Part shown: piece after piece, positions 47,097-55,986 of the stretch
How positions within the stretch are numbered: position 1 is the stretch's first letter
Layout of the letters: each line of letters begins with the position of its first letter
Origin: Sulfitobacter sp. OXR-159
GTDB lineage: Bacteria > Pseudomonadota > Alphaproteobacteria > Rhodobacterales > Rhodobacteraceae
Direction of reading: 5' to 3'
Assembly (NCBI RefSeq): GCF_034377145.1
Contig: NZ_CP139707.1
Coordinates: 3,112,501 to 3,176,500, forward strand
DNA: 64,000 bases
Position numbers and translations under genes: made by a program
Notes under the pieces: generated by a model
Told to the model about the DNA's origin: nothing
What the model saw: the letters and a program-made list of their open reading frames with translations, nothing else
The model's database searches: none

Positions 47097-49025
47097 TCAA
47101 TCCGCCGCTGCCCGGCCTTTGGGGGCGACGATGCCCTTGGGCCGGAATTGAATGAACAGGATGATGAAAAGGATCATGTAGGTCTGTGCCGCCAGTGTGT
47201 TGGACGGGTTCAACCACTCGATCCCCTTTTGCAGGAAGCCAATCAGCCCCGCTCCGGCCAGCGTGCCGAATACCGATCCAACACCGCCCACTACGACGGT
47301 CATGAAGCTTTGCACGATATAGTTCGCGCCCATTTCAGAGGTGACCTGCGCATAAAGGCCGATGCCGACGCCCGCGACCCCGGCGATGCCGGACCCCAGC
47401 CCAAAGGTCATCATATTGATGCGGTCAGGGTTGATGCCCATTGAAGCCGCCATGCCCGGGTTTTGCGTCACCGCGCGCACCTCCAAACCAAGGCGCGTGC
47501 GCTTGAGGATATACAGCAGCAAAAATAGAAAGATCAGCGCCAGCACGAATATGGCAATGCGGATGTAACTGATTTGAACCACATCCGAGATTACGAGCGC
47601 GCCCCGAAGCCACTCAGGCGATGTCAGCGGGCGGGCCTGAGTGCCAAAGATATTCTTGGCGATTTGCTGCAAGGCGATCGAGATGCCGAAGGTCGCCAAT
47701 AAGGTTTCAAGCGGGCGATGGTAGAGATGCCGGATCACCAGCCGCTCCATTGCGACACCCGCCCCAAAGGTAACGGCAAAGGCTAGCGGCAGCGCGATGA
47801 GCAGCGAGACCGTGTAGTCAGGGACGATGAGTTGCACGACATAGCCCGTATAGGCGCCCATCATGATAAACTCGCCATGGGCCATGTTGATGACCCCCAT
47901 CTGCCCAAAGGTAATCGCCAGCCCAATCGCTGCGAGAAAATAAATCGAGGCCAGCGACAAACCGTCCAACGTCAAATCAAAGGTCTGCGCCCAGCCGACC
48001 TGCGTCTCAACCGCGTCAAGCGTGGTGCGGGCAGCGTCGGTAATCGCCCTGTCATCCTCTTCGTAGCGTTCATAGAAGACGGCATTCTGCAGGGCGGTGA
48101 CGATATCATCCGGCGTTACCAACGGCGGGACGGTCCCCGCCTCGGCAAGCGCGCGATACGCATCCATCCGCCTGTCCGGGTCGTCCAGTTGCGCCAGAGG
48201 GATGCCGCCGACGCGGCCATCGACGATATTGGCTTCAAGGGCAGCACGAATATCACCGGGCGGCACGATTGCGGGGGCAAGATCGGCTTCGACCAGCGTC
48301 TCATAGCTCGCCGAAGGGGCCACCATGGGGTCAAGATTGCGGGCGATGTTACCCTCGGGCTGCTCTGCCGCAACGCCTGTCGTTACAGATAGAATTTGGC
48401 TCAGCACCGCGCGGGCTTCGAGAGAGGTGTCGGAAGACAGGCTTTCGATCGCACGAATGCGCGCCTCGGGGGCCGCTCCGAAGCGCGCGGTCAAGAAATT
48501 GCTCAGTTGCTGTTTGCGGGCGCGCAGGATGGGATCATTCTCCCCTTCGAGCGAGGCCAAGAGCGGGTCAAGCTGGCTGGCATCGCTGCGTCTCGCGATG
48601 CTTTCAAGGGCGGCGCTGCGGCGTTCGGGGTCGGGATCAGACAGTTGGAACTGCACCAATGCCGTGCCGATGACACGCCGCACACCGCCGTTGGGGCGCA
48701 GCTGGCTGAAACTGTCCGAAGAAGCCGTTGTCTCTTCGCCCGTATCAACGTCGCGCAGCGTGAGTGTATCGCCGGCTTCCTTCGCAAAGTAGAACAGGCC
48801 AGTTGCATCGTCTTGCCAGACGCTCCGCTCGGCCCATTGCTCCAGAAAAACAGGAACCTGCGGCAGGCCCGATGCCACCAGATCGTCCAGCAAAACGCCG
48901 ACCGATTTGCGCGATGGCTTGGCCACCTCTTCGGCGTGGGTCTGCAAGACAGACTGAAGTTCCTGAGCGGATGCAAGACTGACGGATGTCAGCAAGCACA
49001 TCAGGCTGAGCAGTATTCGAACCAT
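47097..49025 (-). CDS. urtB: Urea ABC transporter permease UrtB
   Basis: 642 residues, far longer than LivH. A signal peptide (ILLSLMCLLTSVSLASA) is followed by a ~300-residue periplasmic helical-repeat domain unique to UrtB, then the permease domain (IYFLAAIGLAITFGQMGVINMAHGEFIMMGAYTGYVVQ ... NPGMAASMGINPDRINMMTFGLGSGIAGVAGV). It imports urea together with UrtC. A strong hairpin separates it from urtA. Confidence 0.94.
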   Translation of the reverse strand: MVRILLSLMCLLTSVSLASAQELQSVLQTHAEEVAKPSRKSVGVLLDDLVASGLPQVPVFLEQWAERSVWQDDATGLFYFAKEAGDTLTLRDVDTGEETTASSDSFSQLRPNGGVRRVIGTALVQFQLSDPDPERRSAALESIARRSDASQLDPLLASLEGENDPILRARKQQLSNFLTARFGAAPEARIRAIESLSSDTSLEARAVLSQILSVTTGVAAEQPEGNIARNLDPMVAPSASYETLVEADLAPAIVPPGDIRAALEANIVDGRVGGIPLAQLDDPDRRMDAYRALAEAGTVPPLVTPDDIVTALQNAVFYERYEEDDRAITDAARTTLDAVETQVGWAQTFDLTLDGLSLASIYFLAAIGLAITFGQMGVINMAHGEFIMMGAYTGYVVQLIVPDYTVSLLIALPLAFAVTFGAGVAMERLVIRHLYHRPLETLLATFGISIALQQIAKNIFGTQARPLTSPEWLRGALVISDVVQISYIRIAIFVLALIFLFLLLYILKRTRLGLEVRAVTQNPGMAASMGINPDRINMMTFGLGSGIAGVAGVGIGLYAQVTSEMGANYIVQSFMTVVVGGVGSVFGTLAGAGLIGFLQKGIEWLNPSNTLAAQTYMILFIILFIQFRPKGIVAPKGRAAAD

Positions 49026-49066
49026 GAGATATGGGGCTTTCGGACGGAAAGAGTGTTCAGAAAGAG

Positions 49067-49096
49067 CGTCGGGCGCGGTTGAGGACGCGCCCGACG
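49067..49096 (-). terminator. 11-bp hairpin between urtA and urtB
   Basis: CGTCGGGCGCG (49067-49077) pairs perfectly with CGCGCCCGACG (49086-49096) around an 8-base loop. Read on the minus strand it is followed by CTCTTTCT. It could act as a partial terminator or 3' stabiliser that leaves more binding-protein mRNA than permease mRNA. Confidence 0.6.
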
Positions 49097-49103
49097 GTTG
49101 GCG

Positions 49104-50390
49104 TTAGTAGTTCGAGGTCAACTGAACGCAGGTTTTGGTTTCGGTATTGTACATGCCGCACTCAAGTTCTTTCCAATCGGAGACCAGAACAGCCGATTCA
49201 GGCAGGAAGTCCGTCCATGCATCGCCGGGCACCTCTTCGGTCTGGCTGATGATGTCGAACTGGCCGTCAGAGGTGATTTCACCAATCAAGACAGGCTTGG
49301 CGAGGTGGTGATTGGGCAGCATGACAGCCGTCCCGCCGGTGAGGTTCGGGAATTCCTGCCCATACATCGCCGCACGCACCGCATCCACATCCGTGGTGCC
49401 CGCCTCGGTGACCGCATTCACCCACATGTTGAAGCCGATATAATGGGCTTCCATCGGGTCATTGGTCACGCGGTCTTCGCCCATCGCCTCTTTCCAAGCG
49501 GCGACCCATTCGTCGTTCGCATCGGATTCTGCGGATTGAAAGTAGTTCCACGCCGCGAGGTGGCCGACAAGGTCAGCGGTATCGAGGCCCGAAAGCTCTT
49601 CTTCCCCGACCGAAAATGCCACGACCGGGATGTCATCAGCCGAGATACCGGCAGCCGCCAACTCCTTGTAAAAGCCGATATTCGCGTCGCCGTTGATGGT
49701 CGAGATCACGCCCACCTGAGAGCCATCCGCCCCCAGTTCGACCACATCCGCCACAATGGTGGACCAGTCCGAATGCCCGAAGGGTGTATAGTTAACGAAG
49801 ATGTTTTCCTTGGGGATGCCCTTGTCCAAAAGGTACTGTTCAAGGATATTGTTGGTGGTTCTGGGATAGACATAGTCTGTGCCGAGCAGAGCAAATTTCT
49901 CGACGCCCAGTTCCTCCAGGAAATAATCGGTCGCAGGGATCGCCTGCTGATTCGGGGCCGCGCCGGTATAGAACACGTTGCGCGAGCTTTCCTCGCCCTC
50001 ATACTGAACCGGGTAGAACATCAGGCCGTTCAACTCTTCCAGAACAGGCAATGCGGATTTGCGCGAAACAGATGTCCAGGAGCCGAAGATGACATCCACC
50101 TCGGACACGGTCAGAAGCTCGCGCGCCTTTTCGGCGAACAAAGGCCAATCCGAGGCGGGATCCACGACAACGGCTTCGATTTCGCAATCCAACAGACCGC
50201 CCGCAGCGTTTTGTTGCGTGATCAAAAGCTCCATCGTGTCTTTCAACGTCGTCTCGGAAATGGCCATCGTGCCGGACAGAGAGTGCAGCACGCCAACCTT
50301 GATCGGGTCCTCGCATTCCGCGCTGGCGGCTGAACCTGCGATCAATAGGGCAGCGGTCGCAGTAAGTGTGCGTTTGGTGGAAAGTCTCAT
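49104..50390 (-). CDS. urtA: Urea ABC transporter substrate-binding protein
   Basis: 428 residues from the ATG at 50390, which follows GGGGAT. A Sec signal peptide (TATAALLIAGSAASA) precedes the mature protein. The binding fold shows KVGVLHSLSGTMAISETTLKDTMELLITQQNAAGG and the UrtA markers IFGSWTSVSRKSALPVLEELNGLMFYPVQYEGEESS and GTDYVYPRTTN. It captures urea in the periplasm. The operon is probably controlled by nitrogen status, but no NtrC or sigma-54 site is recognised. Confidence 0.95.
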   Translation of the reverse strand: MRLSTKRTLTATAALLIAGSAASAECEDPIKVGVLHSLSGTMAISETTLKDTMELLITQQNAAGGLLDCEIEAVVVDPASDWPLFAEKARELLTVSEVDVIFGSWTSVSRKSALPVLEELNGLMFYPVQYEGEESSRNVFYTGAAPNQQAIPATDYFLEELGVEKFALLGTDYVYPRTTNNILEQYLLDKGIPKENIFVNYTPFGHSDWSTIVADVVELGADGSQVGVISTINGDANIGFYKELAAAGISADDIPVVAFSVGEEELSGLDTADLVGHLAAWNYFQSAESDANDEWVAAWKEAMGEDRVTNDPMEAHYIGFNMWVNAVTEAGTTDVDAVRAAMYGQEFPNLTGGTAVMLPNHHLAKPVLIGEITSDGQFDIISQTEEVPGDAWTDFLPESAVLVSDWKELECGMYNTETKTCVQLTSNY

Positions 50391-50809
50391 TTCGGTATCC
50401 CCGTTTGGTGTGCGGAAGAGCGGAGACGCAAGCATGCCAAAGGCCAAATGCATTTCCACACAGCGTTTATTATAGTTACGCACGGATGGCCCCCTTGCCG
50501 GACTTCTCCGTTCGCGACGCCCCGTAGCGGAGCCTCTACAGCCTCAGTTCAGAGGACCGAGCCAGCAAGCCCCGACCGCGGGGAAATTTCTGCACCGCAG
50601 AAAGGGTGCTGTATGATTGGGCAGTTGGCAGCCGAACTGTGAAATTTTGGGCAACTCGCGTATGGGGCGCGCGCTGTTTTGCGGTAGAAGCGGAATGTCG
50701 GATGGGGACGGCCCGTGTGACGTTGGTGCGGGAAGGCGTGAGGGGTAGACCACGATGGGCGGGAGGAATTGCCCATTCCAACGCAAGTGAGAGTACGCCC
50801 TGCAGGGCG

Positions 50810-50960
50810 TCAGAGGACTAAATCTATTGGATAGTCCAGTTGCGGGAGCGCGATTTGGGCGATGGCGTGAGGTGGAAAAATTGTGACCTCGTCACCCTAA
50901 CTTTCGTGAATTTGAATGGGCAACAGGTAGGAAGTTTCAGGCTCAGAGCACTAAATCTAT
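50810..50960 (+). repeat. 18-bp direct repeat pair upstream of sat-cysC
   Basis: TCAGAGGACTAAATCTAT at 50810-50827 recurs as TCAGAGCACTAAATCTAT at 50943-50960 (17/18), a 133-bp period. The second copy includes the end of an IS630-type terminal repeat and bases beyond it. Confidence 0.55.
50922..50953 (+). mobile_element. Solo right end of an IS630-family element (remnant)
   Basis: Thirty of 32 bases match the right terminus of the complete IS630 copies in this window (AACAGGTAGGAAGT, then CTCAGAGCACTA), ending in the TA target. No transposase sequence precedes it. It ends 81 bases before the sat start. Confidence 0.75.
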
Positions 50961-51033
50961 AGACATATCACGCGCATTGCAGCTATGGCGGCCCCATTCA
51001 AAGCACCTGCCAAGTTTAGAAAAAGTGATAGTT

Positions 51034-52746
51034 ATGATGCCCAGCAACCTTGCGCCGATCCCCGAACTCTATGTCTCTTACGAGTCTTCGCAGAAACTCA
51101 AGATCGAAGCCGGCAATTTGGTGAGCCTTGATCTCACCCCGCGTCAGATCTGCGATCTGGAGCTTTTGATGAACGGCGGTTTCAACCCGCTCAAAGGTTT
51201 CCTGTCCGAGGAAGACTATGACGGCGTGGTCGAGAACATGCGGCTGGCCGATGGCAGCCTCTGGCCCATGCCGATCAACCTCGACGTCAGCGAAGCCTTC
51301 GCCGAAAAGCTGGAACTGGGTCAGGACATCGCCCTGCGCGACCAAGAGGGCGTGATCCTTGCGACCATGACCATCACCGACCGTTGGACCCCAAACAAGG
51401 CACGGGAGGCCGAGAAGGTCTTTGGCGCGGATGACGACGCGCATCCGGCGGTGAACTATCTGCACAACCAAGCGGGCAACGTCTATCTCGGCGGTCCGGT
51501 GACCGGCATCCAGCAGCCCGTGCACTATGATTTCCGTGCCCGTCGCGACACGCCTAACGAGCTGCGCGCCTATTTCCGCAAGCTGGGCTGGCGCCGCGTG
51601 GTGGCCTTCCAAACCCGCAACCCGCTGCACCGCGCGCACCAGGAACTCACCTTCCGTGCCGCCCGTGAGGCGCAGGCCAACCTGCTGATCCATCCGGTCG
51701 TCGGCATGACTAAACCGGGCGATGTCGATCACTTCACCCGCGTGCGCTGCTATGAGGCGGTGCTCGACAAATACCCTGCCGCCACCACCTCGATGAGCCT
51801 TTTGAACCTCGCCATGCGCATGGCTGGCCCGCGTGAGGCCGTCTGGCACGGGCTGATCCGCAAGAACCACGGCTGCACACATTTCATCGTGGGTCGCGAC
51901 CACGCTGGCCCCGGCAAGAACTCCGCCGGTGAAGATTTCTATGGCCCCTATGACGCGCAGGACCTCTTCCGCGCGCATCAAGAGGAAATGGGCATCGAAA
52001 TGGTCGATTTCAAACATATGGTCTGGGTGCAGGAACGCGCTCAATATGAGGCCATGGATGAAATCGAGGACAAAGACAGCGTCACCATCCTGAACATCTC
52101 GGGCACCGAGCTGCGCCGCCGCCTGCGCGAAGGGCTGGAAATCCCTGAGTGGTTCTCCTTCCCCGAGGTCGTCAAGGAACTGCGCCGCACCTCGCCGCCG
52201 CGCTCGAAGCAGGGCTTTACCGTCTTCTTCACCGGTTTCTCCGGCTCGGGCAAATCCACCATCGCCAACGCGCTGATGGTCAAGCTGATGGAGATGGGCG
52301 GTCGCCCTGTGACGCTCCTAGATGGCGATATCGTGCGGAAAAACCTCAGCTCGGAACTGGGCTTCTCGAAAGAGCACCGCGACCTGAACATCCGCCGCAT
52401 CGGCTATGTTGCAAGCGAGATCACCAAGAACGGCGGCATCGCCATCTGCGCGCCCATCGCGCCCTATGCCACCACCCGCCGCGCGGTGCGTGAGGATGTG
52501 GAGAACTTCGGCGCCTTCGTTGAGGTCCATGTCGCGACCTCGATTGAGGAATGCGAGCGCCGCGACCGCAAGGGGCTCTACAAGCTGGCGCGCGAAGGCA
52601 AGATCAAGGAGTTCACAGGCATTTCCGACCCCTATGACGTACCGCAGAACGCCGAACTGGTGCTGGAGACCGAGAATGTTGAGGTCGACAACTGTGCCCA
52701 TCAGGTGCTGCTGAAGCTTGAGAACATGGGGCTGATCGCGGATTAA
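51034..52746 (+). CDS. Bifunctional sulfate adenylyltransferase / adenylylsulfate kinase
   Basis: About 570 residues from the ATG at 51034 (an adjacent ATG at 51037 is equally possible). The N-terminal ~390 residues are ATP sulfurylase, with QTRNPLHRAHQEL from Gln193, GMTKPGDVDHFTRVRCYE and NHGCTHFIVGRDHAGPG. The C-terminal part is APS kinase, with P-loop GFSGSGKST (401-409) and LDGDIVRKNLSSELGFS. It makes APS and then PAPS from sulfate. Fused Sat-CysC is common in Roseobacters. It is flanked on both sides by IS630 remnants and has a strong terminator. Confidence 0.94.
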   Translation: MMPSNLAPIPELYVSYESSQKLKIEAGNLVSLDLTPRQICDLELLMNGGFNPLKGFLSEEDYDGVVENMRLADGSLWPMPINLDVSEAFAEKLELGQDIALRDQEGVILATMTITDRWTPNKAREAEKVFGADDDAHPAVNYLHNQAGNVYLGGPVTGIQQPVHYDFRARRDTPNELRAYFRKLGWRRVVAFQTRNPLHRAHQELTFRAAREAQANLLIHPVVGMTKPGDVDHFTRVRCYEAVLDKYPAATTSMSLLNLAMRMAGPREAVWHGLIRKNHGCTHFIVGRDHAGPGKNSAGEDFYGPYDAQDLFRAHQEEMGIEMVDFKHMVWVQERAQYEAMDEIEDKDSVTILNISGTELRRRLREGLEIPEWFSFPEVVKELRRTSPPRSKQGFTVFFTGFSGSGKSTIANALMVKLMEMGGRPVTLLDGDIVRKNLSSELGFSKEHRDLNIRRIGYVASEITKNGGIAICAPIAPYATTRRAVREDVENFGAFVEVHVATSIEECERRDRKGLYKLAREGKIKEFTGISDPYDVPQNAELVLETENVEVDNCAHQVLLKLENMGLIAD

Positions 52747-52769
52747 CCTCCCCCGTTTCAGTTCAACCG

Positions 52770-52796
52770 AAAACGCAACCCTCGGGGTTGCGTTTT
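52770..52796 (+). terminator. Rho-independent terminator of sat-cysC
   Basis: AAAACGCAACC, loop CTCGG, GGTTGCGTTTT: a perfect 11-bp stem with A-rich 5' and T-rich 3' flanks, so it can act in both directions. It starts 24 bases after the stop. Confidence 0.92.
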
Positions 52797-52807
52797 GCGT
52801 TTCGGAC

Positions 52808-52967
52808 AGTCGCTCTAAGTCTGAAATTCTCTACCTGTATCCGTGATCTTCATTGTGTCGGTCCAGCTCGTGCCGGTCCCGGGTAAGGATCTTCTCTGCG
52901 GTCTTGGCCCAATCAAAGCGAGGGACGTACGGAAGCTTCATTCCAATGGCTACCCGGCGAATCGCAA
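52808..52967 (-). pseudogene. 3' remnant of an IS630-family transposase and right end
   Basis: Read on the minus strand, it encodes a C-terminal fragment (PRFDWAKTAEKILTRDR, then ELDRHNEDHGYR and stop). This aligns residue by residue with the C-terminus of the complete IS630 transposases in this window (PRPFKWTKTAEDILTRERR, then ALDKLDETRGNR). After the stop it carries an IS630-type terminal repeat ending near 52808. The upstream part is missing and is replaced by the IS3-family element starting at 52968. It is diverged, so it is older than the complete copies. Confidence 0.8.
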
Positions 52968-53031
52968 TTGACCTGCCACGGGATTTTTCCTCCACCGTCG
53001 ATTAGAGTCCGGCCCAACTTGAGGACGGACA

Positions 53032-53298
53032 ATGAAGCGAACGAGATTCACGGACGAACAGATCATCGGCATCCTTGGCGAGCACGAAGCAGGCGCAAAA
53101 TGCGCGGACTTGTGCCGCAAGCACGGCATGTCGGAAGGCACCTTTTATAACTGGAAGGCCAAATTCGGCGGCATGACGGTGTCTGAGGCCAAGCGGCTGA
53201 AGACGCTTGATGATGAGAACGCCAAGCTGAAGAAGCTGCTGGCCGAGCAGATGCTCGATCTGGCTGCAATGAAGGAACTGGTTTCAAAAAAGTGGTGA
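53032..53298 (+). CDS. IS3-family transposase OrfA
   Basis: 88 residues. An N-terminal helix-turn-helix ([44 protein letters not shown]) binds the element ends. A C-terminal leucine-zipper-like helix ([29 protein letters not shown]) follows. Near the 3' end A-AAA-AAG (53286-53292) is a classical slippery heptamer for -1 frameshifting into orfB, yielding the OrfAB transposase. Confidence 0.92.
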   Translation: MKRTRFTDEQIIGILGEHEAGAKCADLCRKHGMSEGTFYNWKAKFGGMTVSEAKRLKTLDDENAKLKKLLAEQMLDLAAMKELVSKKW

Positions 53299-54221
53299 CG
53301 CCTGCCGTGAAGCGCGAGGCGGTCGCGCATCTGAAGGCCCTTCTCGGGCTATCGGAACGGCGGGCGTGCCGGATTGCCGGGGCGGACCGCAAGATGGTCC
53401 GCTACCAGGCTAAGCGTGCGCCGGACACGGTTCTACGCGGTCGGTTGCGGGATCTGGCCAATGAGCGTCGACGGTTCGGTTATCGGCGGCTCTTCGTGCT
53501 GCTGCGCCGCGAGGGCGAGCCCTCGGGGATCAACCGGATCTATCGGCTTTACCGCGAGGAAGGGCTGGCGGTGCGCAAGCGAAAGGCCCGACGCAAGGCT
53601 GTCGGGACACGGGTGCCAATCTTGGTCGAAGCACGGCCGAACGCACGTTGGTCATTGGATTTCGTCCACGACCAATTCGCCAGCGGCCAGCGCTTCCGGG
53701 TGCTCAACGTGGTCGACGATGTCACCCGGGAGTGCTTAGCGGCAATCCCGGATACCTCGATTTCGGGACGGCGTGTGGCACGCGAGCTGACGGCATTGAT
53801 CGAGCGGCGCGGAAAGCCTGGCATGATTGTCAGCGATAATGGGACCGAACTAACCAGTAACGCGATCCTGCGCTGGTGTTCCGAGCATCGGATCGAATGG
53901 CACTACATCGCGCCGGGCAAGCCCATGCAGAACGGCTTCGTCGAAAGCTTTAACGGGCGGATGCGCGACGAGCTACTTAACGAGACCATGTTCCGCAACC
54001 TGGCACATGCCCGCGTCGTGATCCCCGCATGGGCCACCGACTACAACACCGAACGCCCGCATTCGGCCTTGAATTACCAGACCCCGGCCGACTACGCGCG
54101 GACCCTGACCACCGCAATCGCCCGCCCCGATACGCGAGATGAAAGCTCCGCGTGTCGGGCGATTGCTCAACCTGCGCCAATCGGCGTAAACATCAATCGG
54201 GCTCAAGTCACAGCTGGATGA
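53292..54221 (+). CDS. IS3-family transposase OrfB (DDE integrase core)
   Basis: 309 residues, in the -1 frame relative to orfA and beginning at the slippery site. An HTH_21 segment ([18 protein letters not shown]: [31 protein letters not shown]) precedes the rve integrase core. The DDE residues are in [20 protein letters not shown] and [16 protein letters not shown]. The C-terminus has [19 protein letters not shown]. The frame is intact, so the element may still be active. Confidence 0.92.
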   Translation: MVTPAVKREAVAHLKALLGLSERRACRIAGADRKMVRYQAKRAPDTVLRGRLRDLANERRRFGYRRLFVLLRREGEPSGINRIYRLYREEGLAVRKRKARRKAVGTRVPILVEARPNARWSLDFVHDQFASGQRFRVLNVVDDVTRECLAAIPDTSISGRRVARELTALIERRGKPGMIVSDNGTELTSNAILRWCSEHRIEWHYIAPGKPMQNGFVESFNGRMRDELLNETMFRNLAHARVVIPAWATDYNTERPHSALNYQTPADYARTLTTAIARPDTRDESSACRAIAQPAPIGVNINRAQVTAG

Positions 54222-54240
54222 GAGTTCCGTGGCAGGTCAA

Positions 54241-55068
54241 AAAGGCTTCGAAGTCGTATGCATGGAAGCTCGGCAAGTAAGTGCCGCCTTATCTCCGATG
54301 CGAAACAAAACCGACAAGACAGATGCAAAGGGCATTGCCCAAATCCTACGAACAGGCTGGTTCAGTCCGGTCCATATGAAGGGCCGAGAAGCCCACGGGC
54401 TGAGGGCGCTATTGAGCACGCGAAAAGCTTTGCTCCAGAAGACAATGGATCTGGCCAACGAGGTTCGCGGTCTGCTGAAAATCTTCGGCGTACGATTGCC
54501 CCGAACAGTGAAACACGGATCTTTTGATGGCTTGGTACGGCCGATGATCGAGTTGGACGACGTCCTTGCGCATTCGATCATTCCATTGCTCGACGCGCGG
54601 GCGGCTTTGTTCCAACACTACCTCAAGCTGAATCGGCGCGTGAAACGTGCAGCGTCTCAAGACGAGGTTTGCATGCGCATGATGACCGTTCCAGGTGTTG
54701 GGCCAATTGCAGCACTGACATTCAAGGCGGCCGTTGATGATCCAAACCGCTTCAAGCGTTCGCGTACAGTTGCTGCGCACTTTGGCCTGACGCCAACGCG
54801 CTTTCAGTCAGGGGAGCACGACAATCCTGGCCGAATTTCAAAGGCAGGAGATCGAGATGTTCGTGCAACTCTTAATGCTGCTGCCAACGCATTGCTGATG
54901 CGAACGATGGCAGGGTCACAGATTAAATCATGGGGCATGCGATTGATGCGCACCAAAGGTCGCCGATGCGCAGTTGTTGCCGTCGCCCGCAAACTTGCTG
55001 TTCTACTCCACCGTATGTGGATCGACGGCAGTGAATTCCGTCAGGAACAAGTTGGAGGCACGGCATGA
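54241..55068 (+). pseudogene. IS110-family transposase, 5'-truncated
   Basis: About 275 residues remain. Present are the linker MEARQVSAALSPMRNKTDKTDAKGIAQILRTGWF, the coiled-coil middle and the C-terminal transposase_20 domain (MMTVPGVGPIAALTFKAAVDDPNRF ... HFGLTPTRFQSGEHDNPGRISKAGD). The first ~70 residues, which carry the initial catalytic acids of the DEDD RuvC-like domain, are missing at the junction with the IS3 element. It cannot make active transposase. Confidence 0.85.
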
Positions 55069-55522
55069 ACAAGTAGCCTACCACCTAACCTGACGGGATC
55101 GTCCAATCCGGACGAGGTTCGTGGACGAAGCCGAAAATGTCCGCTGCGCAACTTGAAGCGCGCCGGAAAGCGGGGCTCTCCACTTTCAATCTGACACATG
55201 CATGCAGCGGCGCCATTTCGAACGCCAAACCAGACTGCGAAGAGAAGCGTGACCCGGACAAACGATCCTTGATCATTCAAAAGTAGGAAAACGAACTTGA
55301 CCCAGACACCGAATTAGAGAAGCGGCCATTAGCTGCGGACTAAACGAATGTCCGGCCTTTTTTCTTCGATAAACACAGCCTCCTAGGGAAAATCAAATAT
55401 GCCACGATCTCGACCCCTTAGCCAAGTTGTGATCAAGCGGCGTAGATCAGTTTCTTGACCCAACTTACGCAATGCTTCGACAGGCATATCTTCGGCAGGT
55501 AAAACGTCGTGCTCAAACGAGT
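55069..55522. other. Non-coding stretch after the IS110 remnant
   Basis: Probably the 3' tail of the IS110 element (to about 55300) followed by lower-GC sequence. The reading frames at 55041-55280 (minus) and 55472-55718 (plus) look like shadows, without ribosome sites or known similarity. Confidence 0.4.
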
Positions 55523-55984
55523 CTATTCTGGGTCTATTCCTTCACTTACAAGATCAGACCCCATCTCTGCATCTTTAAGAAATTTTTGGATTCTGTTGTC
55601 GCCCTCATTACAAAGTCGCCGGCTCAGAAAATTATGTGTTCTTTCCAACGTGTCCATGTCGAAAGACATAGCCCCAAGGGGAGTTGGAAAGCCCAAGTTT
55701 AGCATTATCGGTGCGTGAACAGACACAGCCACTAAGATGCCGGGGATAAATAATATCTCAAGCTCTCTTGGAAGACTCTGAACCCTAATATCAATAGCAA
55801 AGTCAAATACATGGCGAAGATGGAGGGGATGACTCCCCGGAAAGAGACACAAGTTTGCGATATCTCGAATATTAACTGCACCTCCTGACGAGTCGGCTAT
55901 TTTGGTTTTAATAAAATCATTAGTGCTTAGAGCGACGGAAGTTGCTGCCCAAGTCGGAATTTGCGGTCCAGCCCAAAAATAGTC
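55523..55984 (-). pseudogene. 3' fragment of the unknown helicase-partner gene
   Basis: This encodes the last 153 residues of a 510-residue protein whose 5' part lies at 57157-58227, beyond an IS630 copy. The frame is open from the insertion edge (DYFWAGPQIPTWAATSVALS) to the stop at 55523. It includes SGGAVNIRDIANLCLFPGSHP and a hydrophobic stretch LEILFIPGILVAVSVHAPIML. The base composition is AT-richer than the backbone. No family is recognised. A short start within it (TTG 55852) is unlikely to be used. Confidence 0.75.
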
Positions 55985-55986
55985 TA

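Larger units (their letters stand above)
50391..51033. other. 643-bp intergenic region between urtA and sat-cysC
   Basis: It presumably holds the divergent urtA and sat promoters. Several reading frames stay open on both strands at 50536-50821, but none has a good ribosome site or recognisable similarity. The last ~225 bases hold an 18-bp direct repeat and an IS630-type terminal remnant (separate entries). Confidence 0.5.
52968..54240 (+). mobile_element. IS3-family insertion sequence
   Basis: 1273 bp bounded by inverted repeats TTGACCTGCCACGGGA (52968-52983) and TTCCGTGGCAGGTCAA (54225-54240). It contains orfA and orfB with a -1 frameshift signal. The flanking bases (GCAA and AAAG) do not form a target duplication. 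The left flank is an IS630 remnant and the right flank a truncated IS110 gene, suggesting that deletion or recombination followed insertion. Confidence 0.85.

Noticed and set aside
49098..50333. 411-codon plus-strand open frame
   Set aside because: Complementary shadow of urtA.
50536..50821. Several overlapping open frames on both strands between urtA and sat-cysC
   Set aside because: Three minus frames and one plus frame are open together, without ribosome sites or similarity, so it looks like a stop-poor spacer.
55041..55280. 79-residue minus-strand frame after the IS110 gene
   Set aside because: It overlaps the IS110 transposase end and reads as low-complexity shadow.
55472..55718. Two short plus-strand frames
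   Set aside because: They are antisense to the 3' fragment of the partner gene, which is shown to be coding by the frame-restoring IS removal.
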